From the NCBI GenBank assembly GCA_005223375.1, contig RXOD01006537.1, positions 1-10,035 of the forward strand: 10,035 bases of DNA. The letters are read 5' to 3'. The position numbers and the translations under genes are program-made. The DNA is from Amoebophrya sp. AT5.2. Lineage: Eukaryota; Sar; Dinophyceae; Syndiniales; Amoebophryaceae. Shown here in pieces: positions 1 to 8,281 of the stretch (within the stretch, counting starts at the first letter, position 1; every line of letters begins with the position of its first letter). The notes beneath the pieces were generated by a model. The model was not told the DNA's origin, did no database searches, and saw only the letters and a program-made list of their open reading frames with translations.

Positions 1-221
1 AGTAGGCAGTACGCCTGCGGCTGAGCTACCAACCATCTCTGTGTGCAGCACCAGCGATCCCAGCTAAGATCTGCGGACTAGTGGGGCCAGTTTTTACGTC
101 GCAGAGTTCTACGCAACCAGCTAGTATCCGGCGCTGAGTCCTCGCATTCACAAATGTTTTTTACTCTTTTCGATATTTCGAAGCTGCGTTTGTGCTAACA
201 ATTGGAAAGAAATCTTGTAAG
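1..221. other. Upstream region of the TPR gene (5' UTR/promoter side)
   Basis: No gene is seen here. A stop codon (TGA at 135-137) lies in frame with the downstream start, and no ATG in that frame occurs before 222, which supports 222 as the start of translation. A short upstream ORF (154-198) is listed separately. The first 40 bases read on the reverse strand loosely recall a tRNA D-arm word, but the arms do not pair. No TATA-like box is evident. Confidence 0.5.
154..198 (+). promoter_or_regulatory. Possible 14-codon upstream ORF in the 5' leader
   Basis: An ATG at 154 opens a 14-codon frame closed by TAA at 196-198. It ends 23 nt before the main ATG at 222 and lies in a different frame. 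If the transcript starts upstream of 154, this uORF could reduce translation of the TPR protein. Nothing here shows where transcription starts, and trans-splicing of a leader could remove it, so the regulatory role is inference. Confidence 0.25.
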
Positions 222-3200
222 ATGCCGCCAAAGAAAAAGGCGAAGGGGGGCAAGCAAAAGAACAAGAGCAAGGGGTCAGTGAGCCCGACTGCCGCGGGGC
301 TGCAAGGAAGCTCAAATTCATCCTCCGCAAACACAACACCGCGACACGTAAAGAAATTCGATGTAAGTATCAAGATCCAAGAGCAAGAGAGGATGTTGAC
401 CACACTCATGGTAATTCAGAGTTTCAAGTTCTTACTGTTGGTGTTGCCACGTAAGAGCAAGAGGCCTTGTTCTAGCTGCATTGCTGCAACTGCAAGCACA
501 ACCAGCACAAGCAAAGGCAAATATTCGTAACAAACTGTTGTACTTCTACTTCTCCACGAACAACACCAGGGCGACAACGAGCAAGAAGCGGATACAGCAG
601 CTCCAAGTGCAAACGGAACTGCGCTGGTAGGAGGTCCCAAGAAGCCCGTGGTTATCGACCTCTCGCAATTGGGATCACTGGGGGAAGTCGCAGCTGCGAG
701 TGGAAGGGTAGGAGATGGCGGCCTGGGAGCAGGAGCCGGCAACGACGGAGCGGCGGGAGAAGACCTTTCGAGCCACTACTTCCAGTTTCGACAGAGCCTC
801 GAAAAGATGAAAACAGGTACTGAAGTACCGATTGTGGTGGTCTTCCTTTTATGTGGCGAGACGTAGTTTTTGGATCATGTGCTTCTTCGACGCTTGCTTC
901 GTCGCCACAGGCTAAAGCTTCCGTATCGACGAACCTACTCTCGTCCTATGCAGGTTCTTTCGACGTGTCGCAACTGGCGCCGGAATCCTCTGGGTCGACT
1001 ACTACTGCCCCGTCGAAAGGACAGAAAAAGTACGCGGAAGTGGAGCTTTTGAAGCAGCAGGGCAACGAGATGTGGAAAATCGGCGTACACGAAGTTGCTG
1101 TGGCGGCGTACTCAGAAGCCATCACAAAACTCCAGGAGATAGCGGCGAGGGAGAGTGCGGTACTGAGCAGGACTAGCGATGATCATTTATTTAAGTTGTC
1201 GCCCGCGGCGGTATCGGTACAGTAGTTCGTTGTTCATCTTCTACTTCAACTTCTTCATCTCAACAAAAATCGTAATCGATCCCGAGCAGCAGAGGGTAGA
1301 TCTATATCGAAACTTTTCTCGGCAAATGAATCGATCCGCCATCCTCGCGCCCAGGACCAGCAGTACGACCCGGCGAGGCTCGACGCCGATGCCAAGACGC
1401 TGATTTCCCGTCTTTTCGCCAACCGCTCCAACTGCTTCTACCAGCTCGGGCGCTACCCCGAGTCCTTGTCCGATGCGCAGGAGAGCTTCCACATCGATCC
1501 GGCGTACGCCAAAGCGTGGCTCCGCGCCGCGCAGGCCTGTCTGAAGATGTGCGATGATGAAGTAGCGCCGGGGGATGTTGATGGGGATCAGGTGGAAGGG
1601 AGCGATTTTTCCAAAAAAAATTTGAACCTGGCAGAGCAGTACATCACCGAAGGGCTGCGGATAGACCCGGGGAACGGGACGCTGCGGAACCTACAGGTGA
1701 ACTCAACGCAAAAATCTTCCGTGTTCGCCTTATGCCACGCGGCCGAGATAACCGGAAGCCCAGGAAGGAAAACGAAAACGGTCTGGACGGGAAAGATGCA
1801 CAGCTACATGTTCTCGACAGACGGAACCGTGGAAGAATCAATGGCTGGGTACAGTAGATTGATGTTTGATACTACGTACTCTATACTCTAACAACACATC
1901 AAAGACAAAGAGTTAAAGTAACATCGCTTCAGGTTCAAGACCAGCACGCGGTACGAGATCGTGTCGAAGAGCCAGCTGCGAATACACGCGCCCATGAAGA
2001 ACATGCCGGCAAGCGACTTGACTTTCTCCTTTCCGGAACCGCTCTGTTTGAAACTAGAGGGCAAGCGGGGACCAGAACTCTTCTACGCCGAGGACGCAGA
2101 GGGGGCTGCGAGAAAAGACCAGCAGCCGTTCGAAAATGAGGCAGAGTACTAGCTACCGCTACTAGCTCTGGTCTTCGTCTTCGTCTTTCGCTCTCCCTCT
2201 CCTGTTCCCTTCAGGCTCGATTTAGAGTATTCACACTGAATGGGCATAGTACAATCACAATGTCTAAACATCGCAGATTTTTTGCCGCGCTGGATCGGTG
2301 GCTGCCGCCGGCCGAGAAGATAGAGGAGCTCAAGAAGGCTGCCGGCGGCCAGCAGAAACCGGGCCCTGCCTTCGGCCAGATGCTGATGATGCTGCAGGAG
2401 CTGCGGCTGGTACAACTCAGCTTTGTTTCGAATTTTTGCGATTGCCAATGCCAATGGAATGATCTATTTGTACGTAGCTTCCAATGGATCTAATATTCTA
2501 CAAATAGAGGATGAGGAGCACCGGGCGGGCATGCCCGTGGATTTGATCTGGCAACAGGTCTGATCTACACAGAGCATGCCCATGCGGGTCTGGCACCAAG
2601 TAAATCTGCTTGCGTGTACTCGCCCGCCCTGAACTGGCCTGGCTTGGCCTAGCTTCCTTGTTCACAACATGTCATGTTCTCCAACTCCATCGGCCAGACC
2701 CGCGACCGCTGCCCGGACGCCGCGACCTACCTCGGCTGGCTCGCCGCTCTTCGTGCCGGCGAGACCGCAGTGAGTGAGAAGTGGCGTGGCTTCGAATCTC
2801 TCACCAAGGACGCGCCCGACATCGCGGACCTGCTGCCAAAGGCCGTCGATAATGCGAACCCAGAAGAGGACGGTCATGGACATCATGATGTCGAGCAGAA
2901 ACCACGAGAGAGCGCTGCGGAGGGAGTCGCCCCTGTTGACGTTGCGTGCACCTCGAAGTCGACCACAACAGCGCCAAGCAGCAAGGAAACAGTCCTTGCG
3001 GAACCGCCTTCGTTCCGCGCCTCGGACCTGTTGAGCCGATTCGCAGCGGAGCTGCAACACGGCAGAGACATCGTGCCGGAAACCCAAGCATCACAGGGTC
3101 AGGGCGGAGGGATGACGAAAGGAACAGTGGCAGCAGGACCACGCGAGATGTTAAGTGTGGGGGAAGCGGACGCCGCAGAGCTACGATCCACGGCCGCGCC

Positions 3201-3450
3201 GACGATAGCATCAACAACTTCAACGCTGCTAGATTCAACCTCAAAAACAAGCTGCAACACAGGCTGCTGCGGAGCAGGAGCGGGCACATCGAAGTCGGCG
3301 AGTACAGCCGGGATACCGACGTCGCTCGCGGCCGAGCCGTTGTCGAAAGGTGCGGGGGCGAATAAAGGGATCATTACGCCGGGGACCCCAGCAGAGCTAG
3401 GCTGCTTCGCAAAATTGACCCAGGCGATTTGTGGCGGCGCCATGTTGTGA
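222..3450 (+). CDS. TPR-domain protein with Hsp70/Hsp90 carboxylate clamp (8 exons)
   Basis: The inferred exons are 222-362, 570-816, 954-1159, 1355-1848, 1933-2145, 2277-2409, 2510-2557 and 2653-3450. All junctions are GT-AG, all phases agree, and they give 759 residues ending in TGA. Residues 1-20 are Lys-rich; residues 48-130 are a low-complexity linker. Three TPR repeats cover about 158-310, with typical words such as QQGNEMW, ANRSNCFYQLGRY and YAKAWLRAA. The third repeat is interrupted by an acidic insert. K163, N167, N221, K251 and R255 align with the five carboxylate-clamp residues of HOP and related co-chaperones, which bind the EEVD tails of Hsp70/Hsp90. Residues about 342-420 (from W342) look like a compact beta-rich module, and 435-494 is helical. 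The tail is rich in Ser, Thr, Ala and Gly. A co-chaperone or adaptor role is inferred from the clamp. The exact orthologue is not recognised. Intron 7 and its acceptor are the least certain part. Confidence 0.85.
363..569 (+). other. Intron 1 of the TPR gene (phase 0)
   Basis: It begins GTAAGT and ends ACCAG, 207 nt. It contains in-frame stops, and removing it joins codon GAT (Asp47) to GGC (Gly48). This is the only intron in the window with a textbook GTAAGT donor. Confidence 0.75.
817..953 (+). other. Intron 2 of the TPR gene (phase 1)
   Basis: It begins GTACTG and ends TGCAG, 137 nt. An earlier acceptor at 909-910 would break the frame, whereas 953 restores it and gives Gly130 across the junction. 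Both ends carry a CAGGT word. Confidence 0.75.
1160..1354 (+). other. Intron 3 of the TPR gene (phase 0)
   Basis: It begins GTACTG, the same donor as intron 2, and ends CCCAG, 195 nt. It falls between TPR repeats 1 and 2. Stops lie in all relevant frames. A pyrimidine-rich stretch (about 1228-1262) contains repeated TTCTACTTC-like words. Confidence 0.75.
1849..1932 (+). other. Intron 4 of the TPR gene (phase 2)
   Basis: It begins GTACAG and ends TTCAG, 84 nt. This donor was preferred over the GTGAAC site at 1697. The 1697 site would put the next exon in a poor frame, while 1849/1932 gives Gly363 and an uninterrupted beta-rich segment. The possibility that 1697 is used alternatively remains. 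Confidence 0.7.
2146..2276 (+). other. Intron 5 of the TPR gene (phase 2)
   Basis: It begins GTACTA and ends TCGCAG, 131 nt. A branch-point-like TCTAAAC lies about 10 nt before the acceptor. Removal creates Glu434 (GA+A) and avoids the TAG at 2150. Confidence 0.75.
2410..2509 (+). other. Intron 6 of the TPR gene (phase 0)
   Basis: It begins GTACAA and ends TAGAG, 100 nt. A CTAAT word at about 2490 could serve as a branch point. The AG two bases earlier (2506-2507) would shift the frame, so 2508-2509 is chosen. Confidence 0.65.
2558..2652 (+). other. Intron 7 of the TPR gene (phase 0, acceptor uncertain)
   Basis: It begins GTCTGA and ends CCTAG, 95 nt. The next exon is certainly coding from about 2674 (Met-Phe-Ser-Asn onward). 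CCTAG is the closest AG with the right phase, adding seven residues before that Met. The region before the acceptor is made of TGGCCT/TGGCTT words and lacks a good pyrimidine tract, so this boundary is weaker than the others. Confidence 0.5.
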
Positions 3451-4446
3451 AGCTCTGAGAGATAATTTTGATTTTTCGGTCGAGAAAATCAAAATGAAAA
3501 TTGGAGATCAGGATGGGGACGCATAAACCTATGCAGAATGCGTTCGATAACTAGTTTCACCGACGCAAGAGGCCTTTACGCTGTATTAACTGGTGCATTT
3601 TATATTATTCGAACATCGCAAGAACATCAACACTGCATCGATGGATCGATCATGATGACATCGGTAGCATCTTCGGGATAACAAGACGGAGGCTCGCGGT
3701 TATCATGGCGACATCTGACATCACGATCACATTAAACGAAATCTAGCGATTGGACTTGGAGATGGAGTTGGACCAAGCCTGCGACAACACGAAAGTTGCG
3801 ACATTACGAAGTCGAAGATGGAAGTATTATTGCCGAGAAAAGTTACGTTGTGAACAAGAAGTCATAAATCCATCAATCTATCAGGATGAAGCTCCACATC
3901 CTTGTTGAAGTACTTCCAGGTTGTTCGTGCAAGTGCATGCTTGTCACGTCGTGCGATGGAAGGAGAAAGTTATGGTTCCAAAAGTTCCGATTTTTGTCGT
4001 GGGTCAGCATTGATTTCGTCGTATTTCGTCCCCTGGACACGAAGAAGCGCTGTTTGTTTTTTGCACGCTCAACGCGGCCAACGTGCTTGCATCAGCCGCA
4101 AACTAACGTAACTACTTCTCGTTTCGTGGAAGCAAGTAGGTACTGCCGTACGTGCGCGTTCGTTTTTCTTCGTCGGATTTTTCCGCCCCTACTCCCTTGT
4201 TTTTTTCGTCCGTGTGATATCGTGGCGGCTTTTCTTTGTTGGGAACTCTTTCGTTCCCTCGTGCCGGCAGCGAAGCTCGCGCGCATCAGTCAAAAATTTG
4301 TACGAATTTTTGGTCCATCAGGAGGAGGTTGTCTTGCACGACCATCGGACATAAGTTAGTAAATTGCATTGGAAAACCACGACACTGCCGGTCCCGGTCA
4401 TAGAAAAACAGTATAGGCTTGCATCAAAAAAGTACCAGAAAAAGAA
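3451..4446. other. Spacer between the TPR gene and the next gene
   Basis: About 1 kb without a supported gene. It holds the hairpin above, a patch of ATCGATC/GACATC words (about 3635-3730) and A/T-richer sequence. No AATAAA follows the TPR gene closely. One open frame of 157 codons (3886-4359) exists, but its base use does not look coding (see the rejected list). The last part is presumably the promoter and 5' leader of the next gene; a TAG at 4414-4416, in frame with its ATG, limits the start. Confidence 0.5.
3465..3495 (+). repeat. 11-bp perfect hairpin just after the TPR gene stop
   Basis: The arm attttgatttt (3465-3475) is exactly complementary to aaaatcaaaat (3485-3495), with a 9-nt loop. 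It starts 14 nt after the TGA, so it would lie in the 3' UTR. It could be a 3' UTR structure, a processing signal or a foldback remnant; the sequence does not decide. The right arm runs into the word ATGAAAATT, which recurs in intron 2 of the next gene. Confidence 0.55.
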
Positions 4447-5743
4447 ATGTCGGGTCTAAAGGCAATTCCGATCATAAGGCCGCACACCTACGCCACAAAC
4501 ATGGGGCCAGGGAGCGAACATGGTGGTCCTTTCTACCCACTGGGCCAGCAGTATCACCAGCCCACCATGCTTGCGAAGCAGGTACTATTACTTGTTCTCT
4601 TTGTTGCACATGCTCATGCACTTCGTTGGTTCCACTTCCACGATGGCGATCATGCATCGCTTTTTTATAATGGAACAATACAACAACACAACACACAGCT
4701 CACCAAGGAGCGCGAGCTGGGTCCCGACCCTTGCCACAACTACCACTTGGACACGTCCCGGCGGATTCGTTGGAACGACCCGAAGTCGGGTGTGGTCGAC
4801 CAAACCACTATGTACACGTACGGCCAGCCCGACTCGCACCGGTCCTGCGTGATCTCCTACAACAAGGACGGGCTCACCATGAACTCCCTCAGTCACTACA
4901 ACAAGGTCGGCGCCAAGCACATGCAGGCTCAGAGCCGCTCGTCCCCCTTCCACGGCTACTTCAGCGAGGACCGGCGGAAGGTGCCGGACATTCACACGGT
5001 GCTGTGGGACAACCGGGACCCGCTCAAGGCCAGCAGCACGGACATCGGAAACTGGTCGCCGCTGTGGTACTACTTACGTAATACTCGCAATAATAATTTT
5101 ACGTCCGACAGTCAGTTTCTTGCTTTAAAAATGTAATTTTCATTAAATGAAAATTCATATTCAGATTCACGAACGATGAAAATTTGCATTTTTGATATGC
5201 TTTTCTTTTCTACGCGTCACCAGGTACCGCGCAGTGAACGAGATGAACAACTACGCAAAGTACCGCGACGCCACTCTCCAGCAGCTCGGGCTTGAGTACG
5301 GGGTTTCGCAGCCCATCCCTTCCCCCAAGGGCACGACGACGACGCAGACAAAGGGGATCGCCTACGGCATGGTAAACGGGGAATACGTGCCCGCGGTGAC
5401 AAAAACGGGGGAATCCGCGAGGTCTTCCAACTTCTCCTCGAACCACAAGTACAGCGGGTACCCGAAGGAGAAGCACCTTCTGGAGAAGGCCTACATGAGC
5501 CCGATCTCGATCGCGGCCTCAGACCCGTTCGCGGTGATCAAAAACCGCGCGCGGGACGAAGTGTGGAGACAAGTCGGGAACTCGCCGCAAGCGAAACAAC
5601 AGATGTTGTCACAGACGATGTACGCCAAAAACTCAGGCAGAAGTTCGGCGTCAACGAACGAACCGATGTCGAGCGGGGGCCGGTCGGCGCGAAGCGGCAG
5701 GGCAGCGTCAACACCGAGGGCGGGACACTACAGGAGGGAGTGA
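4447..5743 (+). CDS. Unrecognised aromatic-rich protein, 3 exons
   Basis: Exons 4447-4581, 4699-5066 and 5224-5743 join in phase to give 340 residues ending in TGA. The start is the first ATG after an in-frame TAG at 4414. I do not recognise the family. The first 230 residues look like a real, ordered protein with many Tyr, Trp, His and Asn and paired words such as RIRWNDP and VLWDNRDP. The C-terminus is Ser/Arg/Gly-rich in this frame. No signal peptide or membrane span is seen in the spliced protein; a hydrophobic stretch appears only if intron 1 is retained. From about 5637 the adjacent frame, ending in TAG at 5818-5820, reads at least as well. The true end may therefore be 5820 (about 360 residues) if a 17-nt segment at 5620-5636 is removed or a base is miscalled. 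A structural or cytoskeletal role would be a guess from composition only. Confidence 0.75.
4582..4698 (+). other. Intron 1 of the unrecognised gene (phase 0, stop-free)
   Basis: It begins GTACTA and ends ACACAG, 117 nt. Its length is a multiple of three and it has no in-frame stop, so retention would add 39 residues beginning with a very hydrophobic run (VLLLVLFVAHAHAL). A/T-rich composition, the GTAC donor and the CACAG acceptor favour an intron, but retention cannot be excluded. Confidence 0.6.
5067..5223 (+). other. Intron 2 of the unrecognised gene (phase 2)
   Basis: It begins GTACTA and ends ACCAG, 157 nt. The later GTAA site at 5078 gives the wrong phase, whereas 5067 creates Trp168 (TG+G) and keeps the frame. 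The word GGTAC stands at both borders. A/T-rich inside, it carries a palindrome described separately. Confidence 0.75.
5135..5155 (+). repeat. Perfect palindrome with 10-bp arms inside intron 2
   Basis: The arm aattttcatt (5135-5144) and its exact complement aatgaaaatt (5146-5155) are separated by one base. The word ATGAAAATT occurs again at 5176-5184 and also next to the hairpin after the TPR gene (3494-3502). Possible explanations are an A/T-rich coincidence, a splicing-related structure or a foldback remnant. Confidence 0.45.
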
Positions 5744-6841
5744 TTCATCAGTACTTCGGGACGGCGGCCACGGACGCGGAAGCGGATACGACCAGTGGCA
5801 AGTCTTTCACACAAACATAGAGACAGGAAGTATTCATAAAGTCAAGTTTTGCGGTTTCTTCCTGTCGACAAATCGCGCCGTTGAGGTGGGCGAAAAACGG
5901 AGGTACCCCCTCCGCAGGAGGTCGAGATTCATCGACGGGTCGAATGATCAAATTGAGGAGCCGTGATTCAAAAGCACCCCTACTTCTACCCTAGAACAAA
6001 CGCTACCCACGACGGACCGAATGAGGCACGCAATCCGATCTCATTGACAGTACCCCGGCGCGATGTCTGAGCATCACATAACAAACTAGTACACCAGTGC
6101 TGGTACGCCTTTCTACAACGTGCTATTTTGCGTTCCTTTTCAATTTGACATTACCTGAAAGACCATCCCTCTCAAGCTCACAGTAGAACATTTTCGTTAT
6201 TTTTCCTAGCAGTTGTATCTTCAGCTTCACGAACGTAGGCGACGTACACGATGGGCAAATCAACTGTACACCACTGTTGGACCGAAGCACGATTAATATT
6301 CATCGGGGCCATTATCTCGATCATGTGTTGAAGCTGGATACGGAGCACCTGCAGCGTGCGTATTTTTTTCTCGCCGGATTTCTGGATTCTTCCTCTATGT
6401 TCTTCAATCGATCCCCTCGTTGGCGTTGTCTGAGAGTTGGATTCGTGAGAGCAGCACCGAAGGGTGAGAGGAGTGCCAAGAGCGAACAAAACACATCCAT
6501 GTCAATGAATCGATAAACGTACAATAAAGCGGGAGGTGGAATAGACTCGCGCGGCTCTCAGTTAGTACTTGCAGACCGGGAGCGAAAACCAAAAAAGTAA
6601 CAGTGGAAGCTGCACCAGTTGCAGTTGTTCCTATTCCTACGAGCACTCACACTCAGGCCATGTATGAGTAAGGATGTCAGCTGTGCATTGCTTATGCTTT
6701 TGCTCGTTTTCCTCGCAGGAGGTGCTGTCATAGAAGATCTTTCAAGTACGAAGTGGCATCAACCTACACTGGATTTTCGCAAACATAAAAAAACTTGGAT
6801 CTACTATAAATATATTGGCTCTGGAGGTGAAGCAAGCTATC
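5744..6841. other. Spacer between the unrecognised gene and the MORN gene
   Basis: About 1.1 kb. The first 77 bases may still be coding in the alternative frame of the preceding gene (stop TAG at 5818-5820). Beyond that I see a small 6-bp G/C hairpin (5898-5914), an AATAAA at 6523-6528 that is far from any known gene end, and a pyrimidine-rich CTCGCAG (about 6714-6720) that resembles a splice acceptor and could mark an intron in the 5' leader of the next gene. Short open frames on both strands lack coding character. Confidence 0.45.
6805..6812 (+). promoter_or_regulatory. TATA-like box upstream of the MORN gene
   Basis: TATAAATA lies 29 nt before the ATG at 6842. If used as a TATA box it would start transcription almost at the ATG, leaving a very short leader. 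It may equally be chance A/T-rich sequence. Confidence 0.3.
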
Positions 6842-8281
6842 ATGGCTGGCAACGACGGCATCGTCGGGCAGGAGGCTTTTTACTGCGACTTCCAGTACTT
6901 CCCCGGGATTCACCCGAATGGCACGCCCGCCAGCATGGCCGGTGCGAGGGTGAAACTGCCCTGGAACGAGGGGGTCATCCAGCAGAGCAAGGGCTGGGGC
7001 ACTATGATCGTTGCGAACCGGCCGCACCACCGTCGGCCGCACTTAGCGAACAAGGTCGGCCGGTTGCCCAAGGTCGCTCTGGGAGGAGGTGGAGTTGGAC
7101 CAGAAGATGGAATCAAGCAGATAAAGACCAGCCTCGGTCAAGGTTATGATCGAGGAACACACGACGACGCAGAGCAGAGCCCGGCTCGCAGTGCCGCTGA
7201 AAACAACATGGACGAGCTGGTGGCAAAAGTTGGCGTGGTCCTGCAAATGGCCACTCCACCGGCGATGGTGTTGCCAATAAACGACGATCGACTCCGTCGC
7301 CCGCCGGCGCCGAAAAGCAAAGAAGTAGGTGGACTTTCCGATGAAATAATTGAGAGCAAGGACGATGAAAGTGGGTCGTCAACAGGAGAATCGACCAGGA
7401 CGTCGAGCAAGGCGGAACAAGTGGGAGAGCGTCCTGCTGAAATAAACAAGGCAGAAGAAAAACAAGAAGTGAATCCTTTTTCTGCCCCGAAGGAACTGAG
7501 CGACACGCTGGGGGGCCTCATTCACGCCCGCGGTGTGTTCCAGCGGCGCGTGGCGCGTGTGGGGGCTGCATATGCTTCGGAAACAAACACCACGGTGAAC
7601 AATTCGAAGAAGGTGCTGAAGATCGGTCCGGATGCGCTTTTTATCGGCGATGTGGACGCCAAACGCCGCCCGCACGGCGAAGGCGTGCTGTGCATAGCCG
7701 CGTGTGCATCTTCATCTTCGAAAAGAGGGGCCACTACACAACACGTGGGCCGCTTTGTGAACGGCCGCGCGCACGGGGACGGCATTTTCCTAAGCAGCGA
7801 AGGCCAGGTGGCGGTGGGGTGCTGGGAGGAAAACAAACGCGTCGGAGACTTCAAATGCCTGGAGGTGGTGAAGAAAAAGAGAGTGGAAGAAGAGCCTCCG
7901 CGGCCCGCCACTGCTGAAGCTGGTGGTGCTCAACAAGAACCTCTCGTCGCCGTCTGGTACGCGGAGAAGTACAGTCACGAGGGCAAGAAAATCGCGCGGA
8001 AAAAAATGCACGCAACTACAGCAACCGCAACTAGCTCCATTTCGTCTACTTCTACTCCGCAGGGGGACGATGAATACGCGAACGAAAAACTGCAGCGTTG
8101 CAAGGCATGCAGTTTTGTGTACCACGCAGACTACAATTTTTCCTTAGCCTGCCGGAAGCACGTCGCGAACTTTGTGCGGAACGAAGAAAACATCGCGCGG
8201 GGAATTTGGACCTGCTGCGGCGCACGCAGCGAAACGGATCCAGGTTGCAACTTCGGACGCCACGTGTCCGATGACAAATGA
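6842..8281 (+). CDS. MORN-repeat protein with C-terminal CHORD-like zinc module, intronless
   Basis: This is a single open frame of 479 residues ending in TGA; the start is the ATG preceding Ala-Gly-Asn-Asp. The N-terminal 75 residues are ordered but not recognised. Residues 85-235 are a charged, low-complexity linker. MORN-type repeats follow: residues 266-282 (LFIGDV...PHGEGV), 301-316 (HVGRFVNGRAHGDGIF) and a degenerate one at 324-335. MORN repeats commonly mediate membrane-phospholipid or cytoskeletal attachment. The last 60 residues hold eight candidate zinc ligands, C420, C423, C437, H440, C458, C459, C469 and H474, in an order resembling CHORD domains (Asn after the CxxC, CxxH, then W-x-CC and GC-x-x-G-x-H). 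CHORD proteins are Hsp90-linked adaptors. The spacing differs from classic CHORD, so 'CHORD-like' is a pattern-based call. High third-position G/C supports real coding throughout. Confidence 0.85.
   Translation: MAGNDGIVGQEAFYCDFQYFPGIHPNGTPASMAGARVKLPWNEGVIQQSKGWGTMIVANRPHHRRPHLANKVGRLPKVALGGGGVGPEDGIKQIKTSLGQGYDRGTHDDAEQSPARSAAENNMDELVAKVGVVLQMATPPAMVLPINDDRLRRPPAPKSKEVGGLSDEIIESKDDESGSSTGESTRTSSKAEQVGERPAEINKAEEKQEVNPFSAPKELSDTLGGLIHARGVFQRRVARVGAAYASETNTTVNNSKKVLKIGPDALFIGDVDAKRRPHGEGVLCIAACASSSSKRGATTQHVGRFVNGRAHGDGIFLSSEGQVAVGCWEENKRVGDFKCLEVVKKKRVEEEPPRPATAEAGGAQQEPLVAVWYAEKYSHEGKKIARKKMHATTATATSSISSTSTPQGDDEYANEKLQRCKACSFVYHADYNFSLACRKHVANFVRNEENIARGIWTCCGARSETDPGCNFGRHVSDDK

Noticed and set aside
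1..40. Possible truncated tRNA on the reverse strand (GGTAGCTCAG-like word)
   Set aside because: The D-stem bases do not pair, and no anticodon or T-arm is visible in the available bases.
1697..1932. Intron starting at GTGAAC (1697) and ending at 1932
   Set aside because: It would place the next exon in a poor-quality frame ending at a nearby TGA. Reading through to a donor at 1849 gives matched phase and a coherent domain.
3886..4359. 157-codon open frame starting with ATG in the spacer before the unrecognised gene
   Set aside because: It is rich in Cys, Phe and Arg with no domain, its third codon positions lack the G/C bias of the real genes, and it looks like a T-rich spacer read by chance. 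A low chance of a real small gene remains.
4588..4995. 135-codon minus-strand open frame over the unrecognised gene
   Set aside because: It is the complement of a well-supported spliced exon and spans the intron without any splice logic.
5898..5914. Small G/C hairpin (6-bp stem, 5-nt loop)
   Set aside because: It is short enough to be chance, and there is no T-tract or gene-end context that would make it a terminator.
6619..6840. Upstream coding exon of the MORN gene (hydrophobic reading around 6660-6730)
   Set aside because: Attempts to join it to the acceptor-like CTCGCAG ran into stop codons; there is no coding base bias. A non-coding leader intron is still possible.
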